The notes: generated by a model from the letters alone, not told the origin. 64,000 bases of DNA from DASZHJ01 sp035604335 (GCA_035604335.1 DATNIT010000076.1:33036-97035), one strand, 5' to 3'; numbered from the stretch's first letter, positions 9,838 to 18,633 are shown. Translations and numbers: made by a program.

Positions 9838-10775
9838 TTGCTTCTCTGCCGGACATAGAGGAGGGCAAGGGAGAGCGCGATGATGAGCGCGAAGAACACC
9901 ACGACCACCGCCGACGCGTAACCGATGTTGTAGAAGGCGAAGGCCTGCAGATAGAGGAAGATGTTGAGCGTCTCGGATGCGGTGCCGGGCCCGCCCTGGC
10001 TGATCACGAAAATGATGTCGAAGGCCTTGACCGCGTCGATAGTGCGGATGATCGCCGCCACCATCAGGAACGGCAGCACCATGGGGAAAGTGATACGCCA
10101 GAAGGTCTGCCAGGCGGAGGCACCGTCGAGCTGCGCCGCCTCGTAGGGCTCGGTCGGGAGCGACGCGAGCCCGCCCAGCACGATCAGCATGACCAGCGGC
10201 GTCCACTGCCAAGTCTCCACCAGCACGAGGCTCGGGATCACCGTGCCGGGATCGAACACCCAGAGCTGCGGCGGGATGCCGACAAGGCTCAGGAGGTAGT
10301 TGAGCACGCCGAGCTGCGGATGGAACATCATGGTCCAGACCAGCGCCACCGCGACCGGCGTCGCCATCATCGGCAGGATGAACACGCCGCGCAAAAATCC
10401 GCGCAGCGGAAATTTCCGGTGAAACACCAGCGCCGCCAGCGTGCCGAGGATGAGCGGCGCCAGCACGGCGAGCAGCGTGTAATAGAGCGTGCGCAGCAGC
10501 GCCCATTGGAAGCGCTCGTCGCCGAACAGCTGCGCGTAATTATCCAGGCCGACGAAGGTCCGCGACTGCGTGATCTTCCAGTCGTGGACGCTCATGAAGA
10601 GCGTGAAGAACCAGGGAAAGATGATGACGGCCGCGATAATCGCCATGGCCGGCAGCACGAACAGCACGTAGGGGCGCCGTTGTCCGGCGCCGACGACACG
10701 GGCGACGCGTAGCCAGAACGAGCCGGAGTCCCGAGCTCCGGCTCTGCTTCCGGGCAGCGTCGCCCAGGTCGTCAT
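9825..10775 (-). CDS. Sugar ABC importer permease, MalF/UgpA-like
   Basis: CUT1-type permease, 316 residues. A cytoplasmic N-terminal stretch of about 35 residues precedes six or so membrane segments (YVLFVLPAMAIIAAVIIFPW first). The EAA loop is YEAAQLDGASAWQTFWRITFPMV, and the sequence FDIIFVISQGGPGTASETLNIFLY is characteristic of MalF/UgpA proteins. It begins 9 bases after the binding-protein stop and ends inside the start of the MalG-like gene. The three genes read as one operon. Confidence 0.88.
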   Translation of the reverse strand: MTTWATLPGSRAGARDSGSFWLRVARVVGAGQRRPYVLFVLPAMAIIAAVIIFPWFFTLFMSVHDWKITQSRTFVGLDNYAQLFGDERFQWALLRTLYYTLLAVLAPLILGTLAALVFHRKFPLRGFLRGVFILPMMATPVAVALVWTMMFHPQLGVLNYLLSLVGIPPQLWVFDPGTVIPSLVLVETWQWTPLVMLIVLGGLASLPTEPYEAAQLDGASAWQTFWRITFPMVLPFLMVAAIIRTIDAVKAFDIIFVISQGGPGTASETLNIFLYLQAFAFYNIGYASAVVVVFFALIIALSLALLYVRQRSKWSP

Positions 10776-10784
10776 CGCCGGCGA

Positions 10785-12149
10785 TCAGCCCTTCTCGGTC
10801 TTGATCAGAACCGGTCTGAACGCGTCGGTCGCTTTCTTGAGTTCCGTCGCGGGATCGGCGCCGGTGATCATGTTGGTGAGCGCCACGCCATAGGTGTCGC
10901 GGAACTCGGTCACCGCCACGATGTCCGGCAGGCCCGCGCGCGCGATCTTGATGGTCTCGATCATGCACTCGAGCCATTCCTTGGGCGCCTTCAGGTTCGG
11001 CGAGCTCATGGCGGCCTGATAGGCCGAGCTGCGACCGGGAGCGCCATAGGCGCCCTCGACCTGCCGCTGCGCCATCATCTTGCTGGTGGCCCATTGGCAG
11101 TAGAGCCAGCCGGCTTCCTTCTTCTTGCTCGAGCCGGAGATGCCGATGCCGTCGCCAAAGAGCGGCGAGCGCTGCGCCTTCGGTCCTGGCGGGATCACGC
11201 CGTATCCGACCTTGCCGACCACCTTGGACTTGTTGGGGTCCTCGAGCGGCAGCGCGAAGCCGATGCCGTCGAGCCACATCGCGCCCTTGCCGAGCAGGAA
11301 GTTCGACTGGCACTCGTTCCAGTTGAAGCCCGTAACGCCCGGCGGCGCGTATTCCTTGTCGAGCTTCTGATAGATCTTGGCGGCTTCGATCGCCTCGGGC
11401 CCGTCCATGTGGATGGTGAGATCGGGGTCGATGCTGTCGACGCCATAGCCCAGCAGGAACGTCAGGTAAGGCGGCAGGTTGGCGTTCTTGAGCCCGCGCA
11501 TGAGCCAGCCAGCAATGCCGGCCTTGGGATCGTTGAGTTTGGCGGCGGCCTCGATGATCTCCGGGAATGACTTGGGATAACTGACGCCTTTGGCAGCGAA
11601 CAGCTCCTTGTTCCAGTAGATCACGAAGTAGTCGAGGTTGAGCGGCAGCGTGTCGAGCCGTCCATCCTTCTGGGTCGCATAGTCCGTCGCGCCCTTGGCG
11701 AAATCGGCGAAGTCGAATTCGGGGCTCGTGAGCTTGGGATCCTTGATGTAATCGCGGACGTCGACCAGCCACTTGCCGCGGCCGTAGAGCTGCTTCTGCA
11801 CGTGGTAGGCGACGGTCACCACGTCGAAGCTGGTATTCCCCGAGGTGAATTCGATGGCGACCTTCTGGCGATGCTGCTGCTCCGGCACCTGCTCGTCGCC
11901 CACCGTCATGCCCGTGAGGTCCTCGAACTCCTTCCGGTATTTCTGCAGGAGCTCGCCGCGTGGTCCGAGCGTGAGCGATACCTCGAGATGCTCGCCCTTG
12001 AAGCGCTTCCAGTCGAAGCCGCTCTGCGCGAAGGCACTGGGCGCGGTCCCGGCCACGGAGCCGATCGCCGCGATGCCAGCGGCGCTCGCGCCCGCCTTCA
12101 AAAGGCTGCGCCGCGAAAGCGCCGACGGCCCCTGGTTGCGATCCTTCAT
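10785..12149 (-). CDS. Sugar-binding protein, Tat-exported (CUT1 family)
   Basis: Periplasmic extracellular solute-binding protein family 1 member, 454 residues. The N terminus carries a twin-arginine signal (SRRSLLKAGASAAGIAAIG, then SAFAQ), so it is probably folded before export. Later landmarks are NLDYFVIYWNKELFAAKG and GDGIGISGSSKKKEAGWLY, typical of carbohydrate-binding members. It is first in the three-gene importer operon, and GGAGG lies 5-9 bases upstream of the ATG. It diverges from the fucose-type catabolic genes across a 131-base promoter region. Confidence 0.88.
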   Translation of the reverse strand: MKDRNQGPSALSRRSLLKAGASAAGIAAIGSVAGTAPSAFAQSGFDWKRFKGEHLEVSLTLGPRGELLQKYRKEFEDLTGMTVGDEQVPEQQHRQKVAIEFTSGNTSFDVVTVAYHVQKQLYGRGKWLVDVRDYIKDPKLTSPEFDFADFAKGATDYATQKDGRLDTLPLNLDYFVIYWNKELFAAKGVSYPKSFPEIIEAAAKLNDPKAGIAGWLMRGLKNANLPPYLTFLLGYGVDSIDPDLTIHMDGPEAIEAAKIYQKLDKEYAPPGVTGFNWNECQSNFLLGKGAMWLDGIGFALPLEDPNKSKVVGKVGYGVIPPGPKAQRSPLFGDGIGISGSSKKKEAGWLYCQWATSKMMAQRQVEGAYGAPGRSSAYQAAMSSPNLKAPKEWLECMIETIKIARAGLPDIVAVTEFRDTYGVALTNMITGADPATELKKATDAFRPVLIKTEKG

Positions 12150-12205
12150 GATGCTTTCCTCCCCAAACGATATTGGTCGTGCAGCTCAGCTGCTTGTGCC
12201 GGCAA

Positions 12206-12256
12206 ACGTTATTCCAATCCGGTATCCATTGCAAAACGGGCGTGCCAACATAGGGT
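12206..12256. promoter_or_regulatory. Divergent promoter pair sharing a palindromic -35
   Basis: TTGCAA at 12229-12234 reads the same on both strands. To the right it is followed after 16 bases by TAGGGT (12251-12256). To the left it is followed after 17 bases by TAACGT on the minus strand (12211-12206). Both directions thus give plausible sigma-70 promoters for the enzyme and importer operons. GCAGCTCAGCTGC (12181-12193), a 13-bp inverted repeat, lies downstream of the leftward promoter and may bind a regulator. All of this is prediction. Confidence 0.4.
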
Positions 12257-12280
12257 CTTGTAAAGATAGGAACTCAACCG

Positions 12281-13204
12281 ATGCCTGCCGCATCATCGCT
12301 ACGCGGCGTCTGGCCCGCCGCGCTGACGCCTTTCGACGACCGGTCGGCCGTCGACGTTCCACGGCTTGTTCGCCATTGCCGAGCGCTGCTCAAAGCGGGC
12401 TGCCGCGGCATCAGCCTCTTCGGCACCACCGGCGAAGGCACGGCGCTCTCGGCCGACGAGCGCATGGCCGCGCTCGAGGCTGTGATCGCCGCGGGAATTC
12501 CGCCCGATCGGCTGATTCCAGCGGTCGGCTGCTGCGATGTCCCGACCACGGCGGCGCTCAGCGCCCACGCCGCGCGCCAAGGCGCTGCGGCCGTGCTCGC
12601 GTTGCCGCCCTTCTATCCCAAGGATGCCCGCGAGGAGGGCATCTATCGGCACTTCGCTTCGGTGATCGAGTGGCTGGGCGCCACGCCCGGCGTCCGCGTC
12701 CCGAAAGTCTGCCTCTACAACTTTCCGTTCCACACCGGCGTCACGCTGGCCCCAGGGCTGGTCCGGCGCCTCGCCGATGCGTTCCCCGGCGTGGTCGTGG
12801 CCATCAAGGACAGCAGCGCCGATTGGCCGCTCACGTCGGCTTACCTCGACGCGCTGCCCGACCTCGACGTGTTCGTCGGCGACGAGAACAGCATTCTGAA
12901 GGCGCGCGGCAAGAATGGCGCCGGCGCGATCAGCGGCATGGCGAATGTCATGACCCCCACGCTGATCTCACTCGTCGAGGCACACCCCAGTGAGGCCGCC
13001 GTGCTCGACGGCATCGTGCGGAAAGCGGTCCAAGCACTCGACGGTCATCCCTTCATCGCGACGATGAAAGCGGTGATCGGGGCGCACTCCGGCGACCCCA
13101 GATGGCTCGCGGTGCGCCCGCCGCTCGAGCCGGCGCCCGCAAGTCTCGGCGCGAGCGTGCTCGATGCGCTCGAGGCGGCGGGCGCCGCGCTCATCGCGAG
13201 CTGA
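12281..13204 (+). CDS. DapA/NanA-family aldolase, probably for a 2-keto-3-deoxy sugar acid
   Basis: Class I Schiff-base lyase of 307 residues. It has the GTTGEG motif (about residues 48-53), the catalytic tyrosine in VCLYNFPFHTG and the Schiff-base lysine in VVVAIKDSSADW. The family includes dihydrodipicolinate synthase and several 2-keto-3-deoxy acid aldolases. Here it leads an operon with FucU, an aldo/keto reductase and a lactonase, so cleavage of 2-keto-3-deoxy-L-fuconate to pyruvate and lactaldehyde is the most economical reading. That assignment is contextual, and lysine biosynthesis is unlikely in this setting. Confidence 0.8.
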   Translation: MPAASSLRGVWPAALTPFDDRSAVDVPRLVRHCRALLKAGCRGISLFGTTGEGTALSADERMAALEAVIAAGIPPDRLIPAVGCCDVPTTAALSAHAARQGAAAVLALPPFYPKDAREEGIYRHFASVIEWLGATPGVRVPKVCLYNFPFHTGVTLAPGLVRRLADAFPGVVVAIKDSSADWPLTSAYLDALPDLDVFVGDENSILKARGKNGAGAISGMANVMTPTLISLVEAHPSEAAVLDGIVRKAVQALDGHPFIATMKAVIGAHSGDPRWLAVRPPLEPAPASLGASVLDALEAAGAALIAS

Positions 13205-13221
13205 GTCAGGGCGGAGGCGCC

Positions 13222-13653
13222 ATGCTCAAAGGCATCGATCCGCTCCTCGGGCCTGATCTCCTCCATGCGCTCGCCGCCATGGGCCACGGCGACGAGATCG
13301 GCATTGTCGACGCGAATTTTCCTGTTGCCGCGACCGCTCGGCGCTTGATCCGCGTCGATGGCGCGGGAGCGCCGGCGGTCCTGGCCGCCGTCCTGTCTCT
13401 GTTGCCGCTCGATACTTTCACGGGCACGCCCGCTTCGGTGATGGCGGTCGTCGGCGATCCCGGTGCCGTGCCGCCGCCGGTCTGCGAGTTTCAGGCGATC
13501 GTTGACGGCGTCTCTGGGACTCACGTGCGCCTCGCGACGCTCGAGCGAAACGAATTCTACGAGCGTGCCCGCCGGGCTTTCGCCGTCGTGGTGACGGGGG
13601 AGCGGCGTTTCTACGGCAACATCCTCGTGACCAAGGGAGTGGTGCCGCCGTGA
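13222..13653 (+). CDS. fucU: L-fucose mutarotase (RbsD/FucU family)
   Basis: A 143-residue protein, the usual family length, opening LKGIDPLLGPDLLHALAAMGHGDEI. The histidine and aspartate in MGHGDEIGIVDANFP match RbsD/FucU proteins, which interconvert the anomers of fucose or ribose. The ending AFAVVVTGERRFYGNILVTKGVV is also typical. GGAGG precedes the ATG at 13222. It sits between the aldolase and aldo/keto reductase genes, the latter overlapping its stop. It would supply the anomer oxidised by the dehydrogenase. FucU rather than RbsD is favoured by the neighbours. Confidence 0.85.
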   Translation: MLKGIDPLLGPDLLHALAAMGHGDEIGIVDANFPVAATARRLIRVDGAGAPAVLAAVLSLLPLDTFTGTPASVMAVVGDPGAVPPPVCEFQAIVDGVSGTHVRLATLERNEFYERARRAFAVVVTGERRFYGNILVTKGVVPP

Positions 13654-14669
13654 CGGCGTCGGCGGGACGCTTCGGCGCTCTGGAGCTGGGGCCGATCGGG
13701 CTCGGCACCGCGCCGCTCGGCAACCTCTTTGCGCCTGTCAGCGAGGAAGACGCGATGGAGACTGTGCGCCGAGCGCTCGCGCTCGGCGTGCACTATGTCG
13801 ACACCGCGCCGCACTATGGCAATGGGCTCAGCGAGCATCGCGTGGGTGCAGTGCTTCGCGGCATCGGCCGCGCGGGCTTCGTGCTGTCGACGAAGGTCGG
13901 CCGGCTGTTGACCGCCGATCGAGCCGCGCCTCGGGATCAGCATGGGTATGTCGGCGTGCTGCCGTTCCGGCAGCGGTTCGATTATTCTCACGACGGTGCG
14001 CTTCGCTCGATCGAGGACAGTCTGCAACGTCTGGGTCTCGCGCGGATCGACATCGCGCTCATTCACGACATCGATGTCTTCACCCATGGTCCCGAGGCCC
14101 AGCCGACGCGGTTTCACGAGGCGATGGACGGCGCCTATCGTGCGCTCGCGCGCCTCAAGGCCGACGGCACCATCGGCGCTATCGGTCTTGGCGTCAACGA
14201 TTGGCGCGTCTGCCTCGACGCATTGAGGCACAGCGATTTCGACGGCTTTCTCTTGGCCGGGCGCTACACGCTGATCGATCAGTCGGCGCTGTCGGAGCTC
14301 TTGCCCGCGTGCGAGCGCCGCGGCGCACGCGTGATCCTGGGCGGGCCGTACAACTCCGGCATTCTCGCCCGCGGTGCGATCGCGGGCGCGACCTTTGACT
14401 ATCGTCCGGCGGAGCCGGCGATCCTCGAACGCGTGCGGGCGATGACCGCGGTCTGCGCCGCCTTCAATGTGCCCTTGCAGGCGGCGGCGCTGCAATTTCC
14501 GCTCGGTCATCCCGCAATCGTGACGATCTTGCCGGGCGCGCGCAATCCGGCCGAGGTCGAGGCGAATCTCCGCTTCGCGGCGCACCCGATCCCCGGCGAT
14601 TTCTGGCGGGCGCTGCGAGACTCCGGGCTCATCGCGCCGGAAGCTCCGCTGCCGGGCGGAAAACCCTGA
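13650..14669 (+). CDS. Aldo/keto reductase, probable L-fucose (6-deoxyaldose) dehydrogenase
   Basis: A 339-residue TIM-barrel oxidoreductase. The N-terminal LGPIGLGTAPLGNLF and the tetrad residues in VHYVDTAPHYGNGLSEHRVG (Asp and Tyr), STKVGR (Lys) and ALIHDID (His) are visible, as is the cofactor-end ILPGARNPAEVEANL. The family includes D-threo-aldose 1-dehydrogenase and L-fucose dehydrogenase, which oxidise C1 of the sugar to the lactone using NAD(P). Translation starts at a GTG whose last bases overlap the fucU stop. The lactonase gene follows with a one-base overlap, matching the next step. Confidence 0.85.
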   Translation: MTASAGRFGALELGPIGLGTAPLGNLFAPVSEEDAMETVRRALALGVHYVDTAPHYGNGLSEHRVGAVLRGIGRAGFVLSTKVGRLLTADRAAPRDQHGYVGVLPFRQRFDYSHDGALRSIEDSLQRLGLARIDIALIHDIDVFTHGPEAQPTRFHEAMDGAYRALARLKADGTIGAIGLGVNDWRVCLDALRHSDFDGFLLAGRYTLIDQSALSELLPACERRGARVILGGPYNSGILARGAIAGATFDYRPAEPAILERVRAMTAVCAAFNVPLQAAALQFPLGHPAIVTILPGARNPAEVEANLRFAAHPIPGDFWRALRDSGLIAPEAPLPGGKP

Positions 14670-15508
14670 TGCGGATCGACGCGCACCAGCATGTCTGGCG
14701 CCTCGCCCGCGGCGACTATGGTTGGCTCACACCGGAACTCGCGCCCATTTATCGGGATTTCAGTATCGATGATCTAAGGCCGCATCTCGTCGCCGCCGGA
14801 ATCGACGGCACGATACTGGTTCAAGCGGCTCCAACCGAGGCCGAGACGGAGTTTCTGCTGGGAGCCGCTGGCGAAAGTGTCGGCGTCGCCAAGGGGGTCG
14901 TCGGCTGGATCGACTTCGAGGCGCGCGATGCGCCTCGCCGGCTCGAGCGCTTGGCGCGAAATCCGCTGCTGCGCGGCGTCCGGCCGATGATGCAGGATAT
15001 TCCCGATACGGACTGGATGCTGAATGCCCTCTTCGAGCCGGCCTTTCGCGCGGTCGTCGATCTCGGGCTGTGTTTCGACGCGCTGGTGCAGCCGAGGCAT
15101 CTGGGCAACCTGCGCAGGCTCCTCGATCGGTATCCAGGGCTCAAGCTCGTCGTCGATCACGCGGCCAAGCCGCGGATCGGCGCCGGTGAGCGCGAGCCGT
15201 GGGCCGCCGACATGCGCGCGATCGCAGGGGAGACCGCCGCGTGGTGCAAGCTCTCGGGTCTCGTCACGGAAGCCGGCGCGGCTTGGACCGCGACGGATCT
15301 CCGTCCTTACACGGACCACCTTCTCGACTGCTTCGGCGCCGATCGCTTGATCTGGGGCAGCGATTGGCCGGTGGTCGAGCGTGCCGGAGGCTATGATCGC
15401 TGGTGGACCGCGACGGCGGCGCTGCTTCGTTCGCTCGACGCGGCAAGCCGCGAGCGGGTGCTGGGCGGAAATGCCGCCCGCTTTTATGGGATCGCCGAAT
15501 TCCCCTGA
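14669..15508 (+). CDS. Amidohydrolase-family lactonase, probable L-fuconolactonase
   Basis: A 279-residue metal-dependent hydrolase of the amidohydrolase_2 group. It starts MRIDAHQHVWRL, giving the HxH metal site; further histidines sit in LVVDHAAKP and an aspartate in LIWGSDWPV. This group includes L-fucono-1,5-lactonase and 2-pyrone-4,6-dicarboxylate lactonase. Following a sugar dehydrogenase it should open the lactone to the aldonate. The next enzyme, L-fuconate dehydratase, is not in the window. It is the last gene of the operon and converges on the histidine kinase gene 16 bases away. Confidence 0.85.
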   Translation: MRIDAHQHVWRLARGDYGWLTPELAPIYRDFSIDDLRPHLVAAGIDGTILVQAAPTEAETEFLLGAAGESVGVAKGVVGWIDFEARDAPRRLERLARNPLLRGVRPMMQDIPDTDWMLNALFEPAFRAVVDLGLCFDALVQPRHLGNLRRLLDRYPGLKLVVDHAAKPRIGAGEREPWAADMRAIAGETAAWCKLSGLVTEAGAAWTATDLRPYTDHLLDCFGADRLIWGSDWPVVERAGGYDRWWTATAALLRSLDAASRERVLGGNAARFYGIAEFP

Positions 15509-15524
15509 GCGCTGCCGCGGCCGA

Positions 15525-17003
15525 TCAGGCGGCGGGTGCCTGTTGCACGGCCGTCTCGGGTGCTCGCCGCAAATGGATCGTGAAGGTCGTGCCCTGGCCT
15601 GGGGCGCTCTTCACGTCGATGCGGCCGCCGTAGCTCGTGACGATTCCATGGACCACCGAGAGGCCGAGGCCGGTGCCTTCGCCGACTTTGCGGGTCGTGT
15701 AGAACGGCTCGAAGATGCGCCGCTGCGTCGCCTCGTCCATGCCGCAGCCGGAATCCTCGACCGCGAGCACGACGCCGTCGGCCTCGGTATCGCGTGCCAG
15801 GCGCACGGTAATGGCGCCCGGGGCGCTGCCGATCGCGCGCGAAGCGTTGGAGACCAAGTTCACCAGGATTTGATAGCACTGACCGGAGTCCCCCATCACC
15901 AGCGGCACCGGGGCGAGCTCGGACGCGAGATCGATCGTCGTGGGAACCAGCGAGCGCAGCAGCTTGATGCCCTGGGCGACGACCTCGCCCAGATCCACGG
16001 GCTTGTGCTCGACCGATTGCTTTCGCGAGAACGTCAGGATCCGCCCCACGAGATCGCGGGCGCGGTCGGCTGCTTGTATGACGAGATCGACGCTCGCGCG
16101 GTCGCGCGAGCCCTCGGGCAGGCGCCGGGCCATGGCTTTGCTCAAGGCCACGATCGGGACGAGCGTATTGTTGAGGTCGTGGGTGATGCCGCCCGCCAGC
16201 GTGCCGAGCGCCTCGAGCTTCTGCGAGTGGTGCAGCTGAGCTTCGAGGTCCCGTCGCTTTCGCTCGCCCTCGGCGATCTCCGTTATGTCGGTTCCGACGA
16301 TGACGCGCACCCCATCCGGAAGACTGCGCTTCTCGACTTTGAGAGTTTGCCCATTCGCGAGCGTGATCGTCTGGTCGGTGTCCTGATGGTGCTGGCGCAT
16401 GCGGTCTTGGACGAACTTCGCAGGCTGATCCAGGAATTCGCGGTGCAACTTGTATTTCGCCCGAAGCTCCATGCACTCGCGGTAGGTCTTGCCCTCCAGC
16501 GTTACGTCCGGCGGCAGGTCCCTGTCTCCTACGCGATAACCCTCGCGGTAATTGCGGTTGTGCGCGATCATGCGATCGTTCGCGTCGAAGATCGCCACCA
16601 GATGCCCAACGCTGTCGATGGCGTCCCGAAAATACTGCAGCAACTGCCGTTGCGAGCGATCCTCCGCATTGACCTCGCGCGCGAGCACGAGGCGACGGCC
16701 TCCGTCAGAAGGCGTTCCGAGACTCAGGGCCAGCGTCCGTCCGGCATTCTCCTTCAGGGCCATACGGATCTCGATGGTTCTCGGCTCTGAGGTGCTGGCG
16801 ACCGCGCTCAGGAGTGCAGAGCGATCGGCGTCATCGCACAAGAAAGCGAGCTCCTTGCCGACAAGCGTCTCCGCCGTGCAATCGAATAAACTGGCAAAAC
16901 CCGCATTGACCGTTTCGATGACGGCGGACGCGCCGCCGACCAATGCTGCGGGCTCGGGCAAGGCGTCGACAGTGCGTGTCCAGTCGGCGAGGCTGAGCAT
17001 CAC
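15525..17003 (-). CDS. Soluble PAS-domain sensor histidine kinase
   Basis: A 492-residue kinase with no membrane segment. Residues about 10-110 and 125-245 look like two PAS domains (IETVNAGFASLFDCTAETLVGKELAFL; VAIFDANDRMIAHNRNYREGY). The dimerisation helix carries the phospho-acceptor in LAGGITHDLNNT (H275). The ATP-binding domain shows VNLVSNASRAIG (N box), VEDSGCGMDEATQRRIFEPF (G1/F) and GEGTGLGLSVVHGIV (G2). It resembles the family 4 kinases with an NtrB-like catalytic core. No response-regulator gene is adjacent, so its partner is elsewhere. The signal is unknown, presumably cytoplasmic. Confidence 0.9.
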   Translation of the reverse strand: MMLSLADWTRTVDALPEPAALVGGASAVIETVNAGFASLFDCTAETLVGKELAFLCDDADRSALLSAVASTSEPRTIEIRMALKENAGRTLALSLGTPSDGGRRLVLAREVNAEDRSQRQLLQYFRDAIDSVGHLVAIFDANDRMIAHNRNYREGYRVGDRDLPPDVTLEGKTYRECMELRAKYKLHREFLDQPAKFVQDRMRQHHQDTDQTITLANGQTLKVEKRSLPDGVRVIVGTDITEIAEGERKRRDLEAQLHHSQKLEALGTLAGGITHDLNNTLVPIVALSKAMARRLPEGSRDRASVDLVIQAADRARDLVGRILTFSRKQSVEHKPVDLGEVVAQGIKLLRSLVPTTIDLASELAPVPLVMGDSGQCYQILVNLVSNASRAIGSAPGAITVRLARDTEADGVVLAVEDSGCGMDEATQRRIFEPFYTTRKVGEGTGLGLSVVHGIVTSYGGRIDVKSAPGQGTTFTIHLRRAPETAVQQAPAA

Positions 17004-17142
17004 GTGTAAAGGCCCAATGGTGCCAAGGGCGCGACGGACCAGACGTTAACAGTAGATGATTGAGAACCCGTTAGCTATGTTCCCGTGGGAATTGCAGCGA
17101 TTGGTTGTGTTCGCTGGCATCCAATTTGCTTGAAGATTGTGC

Positions 17143-17179
17143 GAGCTTCTCCGTTAGAGGTGAGCTTCTCCGTTAGAGG
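17143..17179 (+). repeat. Two tandem copies of an 18-bp motif before a small gene
   Basis: GAGCTTCTCCGTTAGAGG occurs at 17143-17160 and again, exactly, at 17162-17179, one base apart. The second copy ends 11 bases before the ATG at 17191 and supplies the likely ribosome binding site AGAGGG. It may be a recent slippage duplication of the leader or a paired regulator site. The rest of the 187-base gap (17004-17190) shows no clear gene. Confidence 0.8.
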
Positions 17180-17190
17180 GATAACGATAG

Positions 17191-17400
17191 ATGCCAGCCG
17201 ACATTGGCCACAATCAGGGCCCTCCGCTCGACGAGGTGGGCCTCAGCTGGAGCGGATACTGCTGGCGCCGCGCGCATCGCCGCGCGTGGAAGACCCCTGG
17301 CCGGGAGATCGCGCTCGCCCGCCTTGCCCGCGCGCAGGAGCTGGGCATGAGCTATCGCGAGTACACGGCGATCATTCTCGACCGCGGAGTCCATCTCTAG
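17191..17400 (+). CDS. Small conserved protein with IGHNQGPPL motif
   Basis: A 69-residue soluble protein of unknown function. It opens MPADIGHNQGPPLDEVG, a motif I recognise from many small alphaproteobacterial proteins. The rest is basic and aromatic (SGYCWRRAHRRAWKTPG) and ends in a helical stretch with ELGMSYREYTAIILDRG, which resembles the tail of small DNA- or RNA-associated proteins; that resemblance is only suggestive. It stands alone, 82 bases before the acyl-CoA dehydrogenase gene, behind a duplicated 18-bp leader. Confidence 0.7.
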   Translation: MPADIGHNQGPPLDEVGLSWSGYCWRRAHRRAWKTPGREIALARLARAQELGMSYREYTAIILDRGVHL

Positions 17401-17481
17401 CCCGAGCGACGGACCGGCCGGTTTGACCCGATTCGGGGGCGTCGATACGATCCGCCTCCCAGCAATCCGGCTTGGTCGCCC

Positions 17482-18633
17482 GTGCCCATCGCCTTCCGCT
17501 TCGATCCTGTCGCTCTGCCGCCCGCCTGCGAGTCGTTGCGCAAGGAGGTCCGTGCATTCCTAGCGGACGCGCGGGCGAGCGGGCTCTGGGCGCCCGCGGG
17601 AGATTTCGCCACCAACCATTCGCCGGAGTTCAGTCGCGCGATCGGCGCCCGCGGCTGGATCGGCATGACCTGGCCCAAGAAATACGGCGGCCAGGAGCGC
17701 AGCATGCTGGAGCGCTACGTCGCGACCGAGGAGATGCTGGTGGCGGGCGCGCCCGTGGCGGCGCATTGGATCGCCGACCGGCAGAGCGGGCCGCTGCTGC
17801 TGCGCTTCGGCACGGAAGAGCAACGTCTCGAGTTCCTGCCGGCGATCGCCAAGGGCGAATGCTACTTCTGCATCGGCATGAGCGAGCCCGATTCGGGCTC
17901 CGACCTCGCCTCGATCCGCACGCGCGCCGACAAGGCGGACGGCGGGTTCCGTCTCAACGGGCGCAAGGTCTGGACGAGCCACGCGCATCGCTCGCACTAC
18001 GCGATCACGATCTGCCGCACTTCGTCCGCCGACGGCGACCGGCATGCCGGCTTGTCTCAGTTCATCGTCGACCTCAAGGCGAAGGGCGTCACCATCCGCC
18101 CGATCAAGAACCTCGCGGGCAATCTCGATTTCAACGAGGTGACCTTCGACGACGTGTTCCTGCCGTTAAATCGCCTGGTCGGCACGGAAGGCGCGGGCTG
18201 GCAGCAGGTGACCAGCGAGCTCGCCTTCGAGCGTTCGGGGCCCGAGCGCTTCGTCAGCACGTTCCGCCTTCTGGTCGAGTTCGCGCGCCGGGTCGGCGCC
18301 AATCCGGATCCGCGCGCGGCCGAGGCATTGGGACGCCTCACCGCCCACCTCTGGACGCTCCGGCGCATGTCGCTCTCCGTTGCGGGTATGTTGCAGGCGG
18401 GCGAGATGCCCAATCTCGAGGCGGCGCTGGTGAAGGATCTCGGCAATAGTTTCGAGCGCGAAATCCCCGAGCTCCTCCGGCTCTTGGCGCCGCGCGGCTC
18501 GCGCAGCGGCGGCAACGACCGGTTCGAGGAGACGCTCGCCGAGGCCGTGCTGCACGCGCCGTCCTTTACCCTGCGCGGCGGTACGCGAGAGATCCTGCGC
18601 GGCATCATCGCTCGCGGCCTCGGTCTCCGATGA
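17482..18633 (+). CDS. Acyl-CoA dehydrogenase (large partner)
   Basis: FAD-dependent acyl-CoA dehydrogenase of 383 residues introducing an alpha-beta double bond into an acyl-CoA. The N-terminal domain carries ARGWIGMTWPKKYGGQ, the middle domain CYFCIGMSEPDSGSDLASI (flavin and substrate contacts) and VWTSHAHRSHYAI, and the C-terminal domain ends FTLRGGTREILRGIIARGLGL, the usual GGT-EI motif. The probable start is a GTG at 17482. It overlaps the next dehydrogenase gene by 4 bases, and such pairs often form a heteromeric enzyme, as in pimeloyl-CoA or sterol side-chain oxidation. The substrate is unknown. Confidence 0.9.
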   Translation: MPIAFRFDPVALPPACESLRKEVRAFLADARASGLWAPAGDFATNHSPEFSRAIGARGWIGMTWPKKYGGQERSMLERYVATEEMLVAGAPVAAHWIADRQSGPLLLRFGTEEQRLEFLPAIAKGECYFCIGMSEPDSGSDLASIRTRADKADGGFRLNGRKVWTSHAHRSHYAITICRTSSADGDRHAGLSQFIVDLKAKGVTIRPIKNLAGNLDFNEVTFDDVFLPLNRLVGTEGAGWQQVTSELAFERSGPERFVSTFRLLVEFARRVGANPDPRAAEALGRLTAHLWTLRRMSLSVAGMLQAGEMPNLEAALVKDLGNSFEREIPELLRLLAPRGSRSGGNDRFEETLAEAVLHAPSFTLRGGTREILRGIIARGLGLR

